The notes below the pieces were generated by a model, which did not search any database, was not told the DNA's origin, and saw only the letters and a program-made list of their open reading frames with translations. Shown piece after piece: positions 39,601 to 50,470 of a stretch of DNA of 64,000 bases. The translations under genes and the position numbers were made by a program. This DNA is from Arctopsyche grandis (taxonomy: Eukaryota; Arthropoda; Insecta; Trichoptera; Hydropsychidae). Each line of letters starts with the position of its first letter. Position 1 is the first letter of the stretch. The stretch covers positions 33,522,191-33,586,190 of the forward strand of contig NC_135357.1 in the NCBI RefSeq assembly GCF_051622035.1, written 5' to 3'.

Positions 39601-42600
39601 CGTGGACAGAGTAGTGGGCACAACATTTTTGACATTTCTAAGAGGTAAAAATCCCACTTCCGGTTTATTAAATTTAGTGATTTTTTTTTATTTTCATCAC
39701 ATTGATACAATAATTGTACTTGAATTTTTTTGTGAAGAGCACAGATGTTTAAGGGGTCGAAAAAAATAGTGGAATAAAAATCGAACAAGAGTAAACTGCC
39801 ACTTCCGGTTGAAGGATGATTACCAAATTTTATATATAACTTATTATTATGCTTAAAATTCTAGATATGAAATTTCAGTTCAATAAACTAAAAGATTTCT
39901 GAGGAAAACAAAGTAAAAGTACTACTTCCGGTTCAGATAAAAATATTCATATAAAAATATAAAGTTATAAAAATTATTATTTCTATCACATGTGAAAAAA
40001 TTTCAGTCCGATTCAGTTAGCTGTTTGGGAGATAATTAATTTCAAAAACTTAAAAAAGAGGACACCTATAAGGGGAGGTACCAATTCCGGTCAACTTAAA
40101 AATTTGAAAAAAATTTACGTCTGTCGATAAGAATTTCAGTAACCGATACTTAGTTTCAGTTCGATAGGATTAACGGTGTTCAAAAAATCCCCAAAATACA
40201 AAGACACACACACATTTTTTCAAGATCATGAAAACGTGATCAGTAATCGATTCTGAGTTTGAATCAGTCAAAATCTCGAGTTCGAATTCTTGCATGATCA
40301 CAAAACTTCATCTATTGTTACTACGTACATAGATAAAGTAAAAATAGAGAGTAGAACAGTAAAGTATATACACAATCACAGTAAAGTATATAATTTCTCT
40401 GCTTACGAGCGAAAAAAAATCTTGTTATTATTTCTTAAAAGTCGTCACGATATCCACTGTCTTCTGAGAAAACAATTATACGGCATCACACATCAGTCTA
40501 TATACGGTTGTATGAGTTGATTTGAGATTGTATTTGAATATTCATGAATTCGCTCCCATTCGATCAAAATTCACCCTCTTGTCGGTCATCACAAAGGGAA
40601 ATAATTTTAATAAATAAATCAGCTCAGAGGTAAAATTTATCGGATAATTTTATTTCGACGAAAGAAAAAAAAATCCTTTGACAAAATACCGACGTTGGTT
40701 TGTCAAATGTGTTTTTTTACCAATCATCGATGGCAGAATACATAGCACGACTTTTAAGAAATAATAACAAGATTATTTTTTGCTCGTAAGCACAGAAATT
40801 ATAATATTTCTCTGGTTGTAAATGCGTATCGTCGTAACTCAAAACATTGTTGTAATTCAAAACATCAACGATGATCTAATTTTAGCTCAATCTCGCTCTT
40901 TAGCTTAATTTTGATATTTTAATTAAAATTTTTTAATTTAATTTTTATTTCGATATTTTGTATCCTACTGGTTTAAAAAGTTGGCCGTGGGCCGTTTGTT
41001 GGTTAGGTGCGTACGCACCATTACACATATTTAAAAATATTGTAAGAGTCAGCACAAAGTTCGAAACAATCATCTAAACCAGGGTTTGCCAAACTATGTT
41101 CCGCGGAACATCAGTGTTCCGCTAAACCTGAATAGGTGTTCCGCGACAATTTGGAAAGTTTTTATACACTGCAACACATTTAAAGATTTTCTACTTCATA
41201 TTGAATAATTCAACAAAACAAAATAGTTGTTCAGGCAAAATTTTGACAAAATTTTATCAATTACACTGTTCGACAAATGACGACTATTTTTTTGGTTCAG
41301 GTACGAGATATGACTTTTCTTATAGATCTATGCCCATTGAATACGAATCTGGTAATAAAAATTGTTGATTGGCTCGAAATTCGGAGATATATGTGTTTTT
41401 TAAATTGCGCGATTTAAAAAACACATATGTATATCTCCGAATCTCGAGCCAATCAATATTTTTTATTACCAGATTCGTGTTCACTGGGCATAGATCTATA
41501 AGAAAAGTCATATCTAATTTCTGAACCAAAAAAAAAAAGTCGTCATTTGTCGAACAGTGTTCCTTCTGCTCATTTTTGATTTAACTACATATATGAGTAT
41601 AGTTGCAACCAAATCTTCGTATCTTGACATTTTCATTAGGATTAGTAGATAACTTCAATGCTTCATCTGGCTGGTTGACTAGATTTTTTTTTATATTTTG
41701 GCAACAGTAGTACAAACTATAGATACTACATCTGCTTAACTATAAGCGTTTTTCTTAATAAATAATAAGTGTTAAAATTATGAAACAAAAATTTGTGTTG
41801 TTAATATGATATTATACTCCTAACCAAGTGAAAATTTGATGATTCGGATTATCCGTGTTTTTCAATTATCCGTGCCCTCCCTCCCCAGCATTAGCCCTGA
41901 TAATCGAGAATGTACTGTATATGGTTTTATAAACTAAATTTTTGCCGCCTTACGTATAAATCCGGTGTACACGTACTCGAAAACTGCTTTTATGACGTCA
42001 TCATTGTAAGCCGAGATGATTTGGTTCACTTGTGACAGCTTGGAATCATCCGAGAAGTACTCGCTACTGGCTGACAAAATCAATCGGTGGCATTTGTATC
42101 TGCAAAATAATTAATTGTTTATTATATTTTTGTGAATGAAAATAGAGCAATCATTAAGAAAATGGATATTACGTTTTATTATTGGCCGTAAAGTGCATGT
42201 CAGTGTATTTATGACGTATTGCACAATTGAGCGTGTGTTTGGAAAGTGATGTTAAATAGTCTGGAGATTGAATCTCGATTATATCTCCGACAATTTTAGA
42301 GTCCATCATTTTTGACACCTTAAAATGTAAATTGGGATATATGTACATATGTAGTATCAATATAAATGACTTGTTTGAAATAATTTCAACAGATAAATCA
42401 CAATATAATATGTACCTACTATGTAGCTTACTCGATGAAGTTATCGAAGTAACTGCTTGTTTTTATGAATGAGTTTTGTTTTCTGCCATTATCTTGCGAA
42501 CAATAAGGATGTTTTGCACGATATTTTAGATTTGATTAGTATGCGGTTTATAATAAAATTGATGAATGGACATGGTTTTGGTTTGATTATTTTTTAAGAT

Positions 42601-43879
42601 AATGTTTCAAATAGTAAAAAATAAGACAAAACTATGTGGTGAAAAAGTTGCGGTTGTTTATAATACAAAGCCGCAATTTAAAATAAATAGTAAAATAATA
42701 AATAGTCGGTGTGTATATTATGCGGTGAATAATATTTACATTATAATGTCCTTGAAAAAGATAAGTAAATAGTAGTAAAAAAAGTAAATACGTAGGCAGA
42801 AGCAAGGTTCGGTGGTGGGGCTTTTGCCTAGCACCAAGAGCTGCTGGGTTCGATCCCGTGAGTTGACCTCGATTGAAAATAGTTTATTCTGAGTATATCT
42901 GTAATGCTGCTGGTGAGACTTGGATATTTGTGACTCCAGGTCGATCGTTTCCTGTGAGAGTTTGTCAATTTTTCTTTGTTGAAACGTTGCCTCCATTAAA
43001 TTGGATAAAAAAATTATATTCTGAACAATTATATCTGATCATTGTTGAAACAGTTCCTCAAAATTGGAAAAAATCATCTTTCCTGTTGTTACAAATCTTC
43101 TGTATTTATTGTATGTGCAATTTGTAAAAAAATATGTACAAATCTAAAATCCAAAGATATCTCAATGGATTAATCATTTAATTAATTAATTAATTAATTG
43201 TTATTTCGTGTTCTTCAGCTTCTGGAAATACAGTGATTTATGTAATAATAAAATGCTGCGTGGTTTGTAATTAATTGTCCAGGAAGGCGTATTGGGGTCT
43301 TCCTGCCGGTTTGGTGTTTACTGGTCACAGTCACTAAAATCTCTATAACGGAACAACTGGCAGCCGAAAAGTCCATCATACTAACGATAACTATCATAAT
43401 AACGAGAACTTGAGTGCCAAATATTGCTTTTTTGCGATTTTAATGGCAAAAATTGTCTTTGTGACCACCGCAATGTGAGTAATAATCCAATTACCCTTCC
43501 TGCCAAGCCTTCCTGGTAAACTATGTAAAAATAATAAAAAAAAAATATGTTTATGTCACAGTGAAATTATATAATATTTCAAGTGAAAATATATTTTTAC
43601 TGACGTTTCAGTGAAATCATAACCAGTTACTTTTTCACGGTTGGTTTTATTCATTTAATATTAGATTTTTAGGGTTGGTATTATTTAAGGGCTAAAATAG
43701 GTTAGGTTAAGTAAGGGTTGGCCCTATTCATTTATGATTGGGTTGTTAGGGTCAAATTTATTTTCACTTGAAATATGCTTCCACTGTAACATACATAACA
43801 TATATGCATAATACAAAATGCTTACATTTAAATGAAGTTCAAGTGCTTCGCACGAAGTGTGTGAGATACGATCCGCCAT
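33637..43879 (-). CDS. BTB-BACK-kelch protein, complete, 11 exons
   Basis: Exons on the minus strand: 43879-43826, 42318-42173, 42099-41954, 38326-38130, 38048-37851, 37096-36935, 36859-36701, 36629-36472, 34322-34109, 34036-33850 and 33776-33637. All junctions are GT-AG with compatible phases, giving 1761 nt (586 aa). Residues about 40-150 are the BTB domain (ALNCAIRH-type start as HTLNCAIRHKYTDMHF, then YKCHRLILSASSEYF). Residues 150-250 are the BACK domain (LPVLTYILQSDDLNVSSEEE, then VFKALKLWI). Residues 285-586 form six kelch blades, the first SALLVVGSWDN, the others with GG doublets (IIGGHIG, VYVIGGTG, IYVTGGHK, LYVAGGC, ISIGGSNS). The start MADRISHTSCEALELHLN sits in its own 54-nt exon. 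Such proteins usually act as substrate adaptors of Cullin-3 ubiquitin ligases; the substrate here is unknown. Exon 1 is inferred from frame and splice fit and is less certain than the rest. Confidence 0.85.
34392..34590. repeat. Interspersed repeat shared with 2398-2555
   Basis: Inside kelch intron 8. Contains ATTCGATATGTCCAG and GTATTACAGGCCACCAGTG. Confidence 0.5.
34618..35047 (+). mobile_element. tRNA-derived SINE copy 3 (kelch intron 8)
   Basis: The tRNA-like head CAGTATGGCTCGGTGGTTGC carries a box A-like stretch, with box B GGGTTCGATCCC. The body runs to the tail AGGAAGGCGAATTAGG...GCCTTCCTG. It is antisense to the host gene. Confidence 0.78.
35537..36330 (+). mobile_element. Degraded RTE 3' fragments (kelch intron 8)
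   Basis: Two pieces (35537-35870 and about 36001-36330) match the C-terminal coding part of the RTE element (GTATGGAACG, AGGAAGACCGCAGGGAAGATGG) and end in TGATGATGAT. Both have stops and deletions. Confidence 0.72.
37240..37790. repeat. Terminal part of a repeat family (kelch intron 5)
   Basis: The stretch from ATTAATCCACAAGAATAGTC to GAATCTCGAGCTAATCAAC recurs at 49900-50400 (reverse) and 61960-63005. In the last copy a solo LTR has inserted; this copy preserves the empty site (AAAATAGTATTAAC at about 37491). Confidence 0.65.
39170..40345. repeat. Unclassified repeat with spaced ACTTCCGGTT motifs (kelch intron 3)
   Basis: ACTTCCGGTT-like motifs recur near 39506, 39657, 39801 and 39924, with a weaker one near 40090, mostly 125-150 bp apart. 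Several are followed by ATTTCAGT(T/C). It ends with CAAAATCTCGAGTTCGAATT and ATAGATAAAGTAAAAATAGA. Pieces recur at 19620-19800, 22920-23460 and 27590-27700. No ORF. Confidence 0.55.
41095..41165. repeat. Possible hAT-like MITE end fragment
   Basis: CCAGGGTTTGCCAAACT followed by GTTCCGCGGAACAT and repeats of GTTCCGC resembles the terminal region of hAT-like MITEs. No matching right end was found. Confidence 0.35.
41263..41560. mobile_element. Foldback element: 300-bp near-perfect palindrome
   Basis: Starts ACACTGTTCGACAAATGACG and ends with its reverse complement. The arms are about 140 bp with few mismatches, meeting at AAATTGCGCGATTT near 41405. Single arms occur at 50955-51045 and 62930-63005, so this copy is a head-to-head dimer of an element end. 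It lies in kelch intron 3. Confidence 0.8.
42797..43517 (+). mobile_element. Composite SINE (kelch intron 1)
   Basis: A tRNA-like head (GGTTCGATCCCGTG at about 42847), the family body and tail, then an extra segment of about 200 bp from CCGGTTTGGTGTTTACTGG to ATTACCCTTCCTGCC. It ends in a second tail, CCTTCCTGG. The same composite occurs at 56078-56796 in reverse, so this is an amplified subfamily and not a chance insertion. Confidence 0.72.
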
Positions 43880-44370
43880 TTTGAATGTGGCGCAGTTGAA
43901 GGCACCATCTTTGTTTCTGTCGACCCCGTCAAAAATTTATCTCACCAACTTTGTACTAAGGGCGTGCGCCAAACACTACACCTTTCGCCCGGGTAGATAG
44001 GTACTCGTGCGAAGTTTGAGCGATGACGTGCGAATTGTTTGTTTCGTCCGGGGCCATTATACATTTAGGGCGCGCACTGCCGAACAATGCCTGCCCATTT
44101 CGTCAGAGAACACTACTGCGAACCGCCTCATTATGGACGACTGTTTGCACAGCCCTGATCGCCTCGCACAAAGGGGTCTATTGTTACGCGAAACAAACGC
44201 TTTCACTCGTCCGAATGGACGCACGGCGGGGTCCACTTAGTCGCCGGTGGATCTGGTCGAAAATCTCACACTTAAGACCGCCGCTTTATGTTCGCTGAAA
44301 GCGGATTTGCCGCAAGAGATCGATGTTTTTGCGGCGCTCGATTCGCACAGCGTGGACAAATAAAACCAGC
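43880..44370 (-). promoter_or_regulatory. GC-rich region upstream of the kelch gene
   Basis: The block directly upstream of the inferred kelch start codon is much richer in GC and CpG than the surrounding DNA. It contains several GCGCGC- and CGCCG-type stretches, as expected of a TATA-less housekeeping promoter and 5' UTR. Overlapping plus-strand ORFs of 77 and 91 codons look incidental. No TATA box was identified. Confidence 0.45.
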
Positions 44371-44570
44371 GTGGACGAATAGAAAATAGTTTTATTAAAA
44401 AATGTATAGATGTCACTATTAACAAAAATTTGATCGATATTGGTATTAATTAAAACCATTATAAAATTTCAATGGATGTCTCAGTAATTAAAATTTTTTT
44501 ATTAATTTTCATATTACTAAAACGAAAAAGAGTAATGAGTTTTAAGCGAAAAAAAAAACTATTTATTTTT

Positions 44571-44835
44571 TGATTTTTAAATGCTTTTTATTATTACGAA
44601 ATTATGTTCACAATACATACATCTTATATCTATTTTAATAGCCACTGATCTACTGATGATTTTCAATTTTACAATTTAATTGAATTTGGTTAGTAATCAT
44701 AGTATTATATTATTCTAATGTTTATGTACAGCATAATGGGAAAAAGAGCTCAAAAACCTATTTACAATTCTTATAAATGCTCATAATACATCTAATACAT
44801 AATATTAATTAAAGACTATCTTAAGTCGATGATTT
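44571..44835 (-). mobile_element. Jockey/CR1-like LINE 3' end
   Basis: Same 3' UTR as at 28621 and 30223 (TGATTTTTAAATGCTTTTTA on the plus strand). 5'-truncated. Confidence 0.6.
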
Positions 44836-44920
44836 ATTTTATGGTTTCCAATTATATCTTATTCTATGTATATATGCGAATATTATGTGTAGATCCTCAC
44901 ATATGATTTTGTATGAATTA

Positions 44921-45506
44921 TCTAATATATAATTTGGAAAGAGACTTTGTATGTATGTATGTAACCTTCGTTCTCGTTGGGTCGTAAATCCGTGACGTCA
45001 TCGAAGAAATAATTAGATTTTTTTCGATTTAAAGGATTCGAAGTCCCCGGGGGCAAAGGCACCGAGGGCGAAGCCGCCTTCGCACCGGGGGGCGCAACCG
45101 CGAGGGCGCAGGCGCCGGATTCTGGTATACACATAATTTCGTAAGAGCTTTACTATATATGTTTGTTTGTTCGCGACAGTCAATTTAATAAAAAAAAAAC
45201 AAATGAATATTCAAATAAATTTATATAAAATAAAACTATTCACATAAATTTAATAAAATGGTTACTATTAGATTAGTCATGTTTAAGCGGTTTATATTAC
45301 AAATACCGAGCGAAGCCGGGTAATACAGCAAGTAGTATGTATATAATTTCGAAAGAGTCTTCGTAGCTATTGTTGGTTCGTAGAAAAACAAAGGAATATT
45401 CAAATTTAAGTAAAATAAAACTAATATTAGATATATTAATATTAAAATGGCCATGTTTAAGCGGTTTATATTACAAATACCGAGCGAAGCCGGGTTAAAA
45501 CACTAG
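44921..45506 (+). mobile_element. Helitron family 1, tandem multi-tailed copy
   Basis: The 5' end is TCTAATATATAATTTGG at 44921, preceded by A. A CGTGACGTCATCGAAG region is shared with 13204-15329. There is a first tail (GCGAAGCCGGGTAATACAG) at about 45312 with a mutated terminus, and a second tail ending CTAG at 45503-45506, followed by T. It contains a single-copy stretch of the GAGGGCGAAGCC sequence that is amplified into a minisatellite in the larger copy. Confidence 0.65.
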
Positions 45507-45519
45507 TATAAAATACTGG

Positions 45520-45900
45520 CCAAAATGCTATACAAAGTTCAATGCACTCAAAGAAGTATGGAACGATGTATGCTCGGCATAACGAGGAAAGACAACAAGC
45601 GGAACACGTGGGTGAGAAGTATGACAAGGGTAGTGGACATAGTAGATACAGTAAAGAGATTAAAACGGCAATGGGCCAGCCACGTGGCTAGAAGAATGGA
45701 CGAAAGGTAGACAAAAGAAGTGCTTGAATGGTACCCGAGAGAATGCAAAAGGGTAAAAGGAAGACCGCAGGGAAGATGGGTAGACGAAATTAGGAAAATG
45801 TGTGGGTGAGATGGATGTGTGGGGTGAGTGGAAGCGTGTTGGAGAGGCCTTTGTCCAGCAGTGGATGGTGAATGGCTGTAGATGATGATGATGATGATAT
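45520..45900 (+). mobile_element. RTE 3' fragment
   Basis: Matches the C-terminal coding end of the RTE element (QCTQRSMERCMLGITRKD) and ends in GATGATGATGATGAT. It is truncated at its 5' side and carries stops. Confidence 0.75.
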
Positions 45901-45960
45901 AAATTTATATGTACGTACATTTGAATGTATATTTTATTTTAATTTTTATATAGATATATA

Positions 45961-46273
45961 CCAGGAAGCCTAACGGGTAAACCCCAATGCGACTTCCTAG
46001 ATAATTAATTAAAAACATTGCAGCATTTTTTTTACATGAATTTCGAAAGGCTGAAGGACACGAAATTAACAATTAAATAATTAATCAATTCATCCATAGT
46101 GTTATCTATGGATTTAGATTTGTACTTAAAATTTAACTTGTTGTACATAAATCAAATCGACTAGGAGTCACAAATATCCAAGTCTGACCAGCTGCATTAA
46201 AGATAAGCACGGGATCGAACCGGGTAACCTCTCGGTGCTTAGCATAAACGCAACCACTGAGCCATACTGCTGG
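45961..46273 (-). mobile_element. tRNA-derived SINE copy 5
   Basis: Tail CCAGGAAGCC at 45961 and tRNA-like head at 46210-46273. Shortened in the body. Confidence 0.7.
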
Positions 46274-46559
46274 ATAATATTTATGACTTTTTTCCGAGAT
46301 GGAAAACAAAATTCTGATTAATTTCTCTTGGCGTTTCATTATAACTTTTTATTTTTATTTTTAATCTCATCTCTGAAACTATCGGGTATGAAACAAAATG
46401 AAAATCAATATTTACGAGAGTAGCGAGTATCGTAGGAAACCTTTAACAATTACTCAGACAAAACAAACAATGTAAATACTCAAGTTACCTTTTGTATACT
46501 TGAGGTAGGCATTCACTTGAAAATTTGAAATTATATATACATAGGCACATTAACGTTAA

Positions 46560-46680
46560 CCACCGGTAGTTGAGTTAACGTAAACCACCGAGAAGTTTTC
46601 GGGTTCGATCCCGTGGGTTGACCTCGATTGAAAATAATTCATTCCGAGTACTTCTGTGGTGCTGCTGGTCAGACTTCTAC
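46560..46680 (+). mobile_element. SINE head fragment
   Basis: GGGTTCGATCCCGTGGGTTG and GCTGCTGGTCAGACTTC match the head and start of the SINE body. The element is then broken. Confidence 0.55.
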
Positions 46681-47600
46681 TAGTGTTGTGCTCATTGATT
46701 TCAACGGATGGTTTCGGAAAGAAATTGATACACGAATTAAAATAAAGTTATATGGTATGTATATAAATATAATGTTAGGTAATTTATAGACGCGCGCGCA
46801 CGTATTAATAGAAAAAGTTGAGTGCGCGCATTATACGCTCGTCGATCTAATCACCCGTTCGAAATGATGAATGAACGCGTGTGTGTGTCTTCGTGGATGT
46901 TTGTTTGTGTATACGCTCCCGCGCAGCGCATCTGAAGCTGACGTCACTGATTTCTTGGTGCTCAATATCAGAAGTTGGTTGATGGTTGGCGCGTCCGCTA
47001 CATACCCACAAACATACATACATCGCGTCCGTTTTTATATATATTCTAACTTTATATTATATATGTATGTATGTACAAGATTTTAGCTTGTCTTACTGTG
47101 CTAAAAAAAGTTCAATCATAAAAATCATTTTATCGTGTATTTAACGTCGAATAATATAAAATAATTTTAAGAAATTAAAAAAAAAATGATGGCTGAAGCG
47201 GAGCCGTCATTCCAAGGCGGATATCATTCTCACGCTGACCGTTGAGCGCGGCGTGTACTGAATTGCCTGTCTCTCTCGCATATTTGAGGCACTATTACAA
47301 GGAGCTTCCCGAGAAAATAATTATTTCTGTTGATATTGATCAATGTTTTTATTTTGTAATGACATATTTCAAATCATAGAGGTTTTGATCAGGTATATAT
47401 AAAATATGAAGACATTCCATTCAGTATATATGGAGAAATAAAATAAAATACAAGTCCTGGTCATTCGCTATCCATCACAGTGCGACAATACCATAGGCAT
47501 CACTCGGGGACAACTCGAAACGGCATAATTCATCAATTATTCCGCCTTCCAAATTATAAAAAAATAAAGACAACAGATGAGGATATGTTGCCAATTTATT
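46681..47600. other. Spacer with a moderately GC-rich block
   Basis: 46785-47030 holds GCGCGCGC, GTGTGTGT and a TGACGTCA CRE near 46940, with no convincing coding frame. No gene seen. Confidence 0.35.
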
Positions 47601-47627
47601 TGTAGCCGTTTTTACATTGAAATGAGA

Positions 47628-47766
47628 TAAATTTCCAACTCCAATAGGAAACGATTGACCTGTAGTCGCATATACCTAAGGTTTCGCCAGTAACACTGGG
47701 CCAGGGGTTGAATCCATAGCCTCTCAGTTGAAAGCGCCATATGCTAACTACTGAGCTATGTTGATC
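47628..47766 (-). mobile_element. tRNA-like SINE head fragment
   Basis: The minus strand reads ACATAGCTCAGTAGTTAGCA, a good box A, then a box B-like GGATTCAACCC. The body is related to the SINE family. It is not a functional tRNA, because no acceptor stem closes. Confidence 0.5.
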
Positions 47767-48059
47767 TGTATATGTCAATGGCCACCTTTACTCAACTCAC
47801 AGCATATCTACAAAAACATATCATTAAGTACACATTGAAAAAGAATTCCACACACAATATACGAACAGTCAATCCCTTTCAGTACTCGAAAATGTCCCTT
47901 TAGAACGCCCTATGGGTTTTGCGATAAAACAGTAATGATCGCGTGTAATTTTACGGCCAACTTAAACCTTCTTTATTCTCAGCACGTAATATGAAACTAC
48001 CGGTTGAAAAGGAAAAACAAAAACACAAAATATATACATACATATATTTTTTTACAACC

Positions 48060-48362
48060 TTTCTTTTACTATCATCGGTGTTTTTAGGTGTTGTTTACCG
48101 CGAGAGTGCGTTCAGATCTGGGGGATTATTTATTTGCGGGGGAGTCGGTTCGGTCCCACCCCGGCTTCCCCCGGTGTCGGAAAATCGGTTATTTGAAAAA
48201 CGTTTCGATAAGTTTTATTGTACCCACACCCCGGCCACGGTTCGTTCGGCTATAACACTATACGTTCTAATTTGGCTCGCCTGCCTAGGGTTGAGCGCCT
48301 CTGGGATTTCGGGGCTCTGTTCGAATTACCGACACGAGACGAGAAAACCACCCCGGTAATTT
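48060..48362 (+). other. GC-rich exon-like block
   Basis: A CpG-containing block in AT-rich surroundings, open in one frame up to 48359 (YRESAFRSGGLFICGGVGS...). It is followed by a donor-like CCCCGGTAATTT. It could be a 5' exon or promoter of a plus-strand gene whose other exons I cannot find. No protein family is recognised. Confidence 0.25.
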
Positions 48363-48869
48363 CTCAAATGTTTTATTTTCATCGTTAGATTATATTTGTA
48401 TGTGTTATATGTACGCACAAGCACAAAGGGGATGTTATGCGTGTGTACGGTCGTGTATAATAATATAATAAAAAAATTAAATTAAACTTGAGTCGCTTTG
48501 TAGTTGGACTTTTTCATTTTTTTGTTCACATTCGTAATATCTATTTTGTTTAGCTATACTCTACTGTGCATTTAATAAAAAAAACTTAAAACATATGTGT
48601 AAATATTTTATTGTGAATAAAAAAATTGATTAAATACTTCAAAAGCGTCTTAAAACAATTTTTCAATATAAATTGTTATATATTTCAATATAAATGAAAT
48701 GTTAGTAGAAATATTTTCAAAATAACTACATACATACATACACTAAGCAACAAACAAAATTACCGGAGCGGGGACTAATCAATTTTTACTGAAATTGATT
48801 CGCTAAATTCGAATATGATAATGATTTATATTGGTTTCATCGATTATGAGATATAATATGAGAGTTTGA

Positions 48870-49436
48870 AAAAATGCAAGAATTGTAAATAGGTTTTTGA
48901 GCTCTTTTTACATACCTCCTTTTAGCTTACTTACGATTACAATTCAGGAAAAAATTTGCCTCTTATCCGATCGTTTTCATACTTTGCCATATTGCTCATT
49001 TTGGTCATCAATATAAGTAAATGTATCCTCCGCCATTACGATGGAGAAAAATATCGTTTTAGACGCGTTTGAAATTTTAATTTCTGAAAAGTACCAGACG
49101 TTTATCCAGTTTTTAGTTTAAACATAGATGGCGGTAGTAAAATAAAATTATTGGTATTTTTATTTAAAATAATAATTTTATATACAAATTATAGAAGAGT
49201 TATGTTTTTAAAAAACTTTTTTTTAAATTGAAATTCAGTTTTTTATATACTAGATTTTTCCTATTATGCTGTACATTAACATTAGAATAATATAATACTA
49301 TGATTACTAACAAAATTAAATTAAAATCGTAAAATAAAAAATGATCAGTAGATCAGTAACTATTAAAATAAATATAAGATGTATTGTGAACATAATTTAG
49401 TAATAATAAAAAGCATTTAAAATTCAAAATCAAAAA
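48870..49436 (+). mobile_element. LINE 3' end split by a MITE
   Basis: The Jockey/CR1-like 3' UTR (AATTGTAAATAGGTTTTTGA at 48881) breaks after GAGCTCTTTTT. It resumes at about 49256 with CCTATTATGCTGTACATTAA, running to AAAAAGCATTTAAAATTCAA at 49436. Confidence 0.68.
48911..49252. mobile_element. MITE nested in a LINE
   Basis: Starts ACATACCTCCTTTTAGC. A second copy at 56832-57145 shows inverted end motifs (ACATACCTC ... GAGGTATGT). The interrupted LINE fixes its boundaries, with TTTTT on both sides. Confidence 0.62.
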
Positions 49437-49879
49437 AATGCGAATTTTTTTACAGATTTTTGACTTTTGCAGTCTCTAACTCAAAATGTAGAAATGTTGT
49501 GTCAAAAGTGAGTATTGGAATCAAAAGTCAAATGTTTTTTCTCTTGTTTGTGATATTTTTTTGCTTTAAAATACTTATAATTAGTTATCTAGCGAATTTT
49601 AAAAGTCAAAAATATACTTTTTTTAACACATTTTTATCTGAACGTACCAATTAACATAAACTCATTACGGTGGCACGACAAATCAGCGCAAACCAACTTA
49701 GTGTCGACCTTTCGGCGCATACAACTCAGCGCAACGACAACTCAGCGGATGACAATTCAGCGCATGGACTATTCAGCGCAAAATCATTTTTTTCAATAAG
49801 TTTCAAATGCGTTTTCAAAAATAATTACTGTATTGAAATTGTCGGTCATATCAACATGATAATTTCATAATTGCGAATA

Positions 49880-50400
49880 AATTTATTTGATACTCTTTGT
49901 GCCTTTGTGCCCAGCTTAGAAACCCTGCTTAAAAATAAATTTTTGATTGGCTCGAGATTCGGAGATATATATGTATATGTATTTTTTAAATCGCCCGATT
50001 TTTCTATATCTTGGTGTTGTTTGGTCGATGTTGCAAAATCTGTCAATTTCCTGTTCAAAATGAATATTGGAATCCATAGTCGGGTATTTTATCTTTCATT
50101 TGGTGTACTTTTCAGCTTTCAAATCTCTCTAAGTAGTCGTCTAATTCAAATCAAAAGTACGTATTTTCACTTTGGATTTTTTCCCACTGTTAATACTATT
50201 TTATATTGAGATTTTTGTATTGAATTTTAAATCGGTAAAATTGCGAGCTAAAAGCTCGTACTAGTATTGACTCGTATTTACTCGAATCTGAATTGAATTA
50301 ATAGGGATAATATATAAAATTTTCTTTATATGAGAATTAAATAAAATTCCACTTAGAAAAATCATATTTCGATTATTCTTGTGGATTAATAACAAAAATT
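49880..50400. repeat. Repeat family copy (reverse of 37240-37790)
   Basis: Contains GATTGGCTCGAGATTCGG and, at its other end, GTGGATTAATAAC. It is followed by a Helitron tail fragment. Confidence 0.6.
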
Positions 50401-50411
50401 CTTTTATTTTA

Positions 50412-50470
50412 TCGTCATGTTTAAGCGGTTTATATTACAAATACCGAGTGAAGCTGGGTAATGCGGCTAG
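50412..50470 (+). mobile_element. Helitron family 1, 3' tail only
   Basis: TCATGTTTAAGCGGTTTATA to GAAGCTGGGTAATGCGGCTAG, followed by T. Confidence 0.6.

Noticed and set aside
44007..44298. Two overlapping plus ORFs in the GC-rich block
   Set aside because: Overlapping frames in CpG-rich DNA upstream of the kelch gene are better explained as promoter and 5' UTR composition. No family is recognised.
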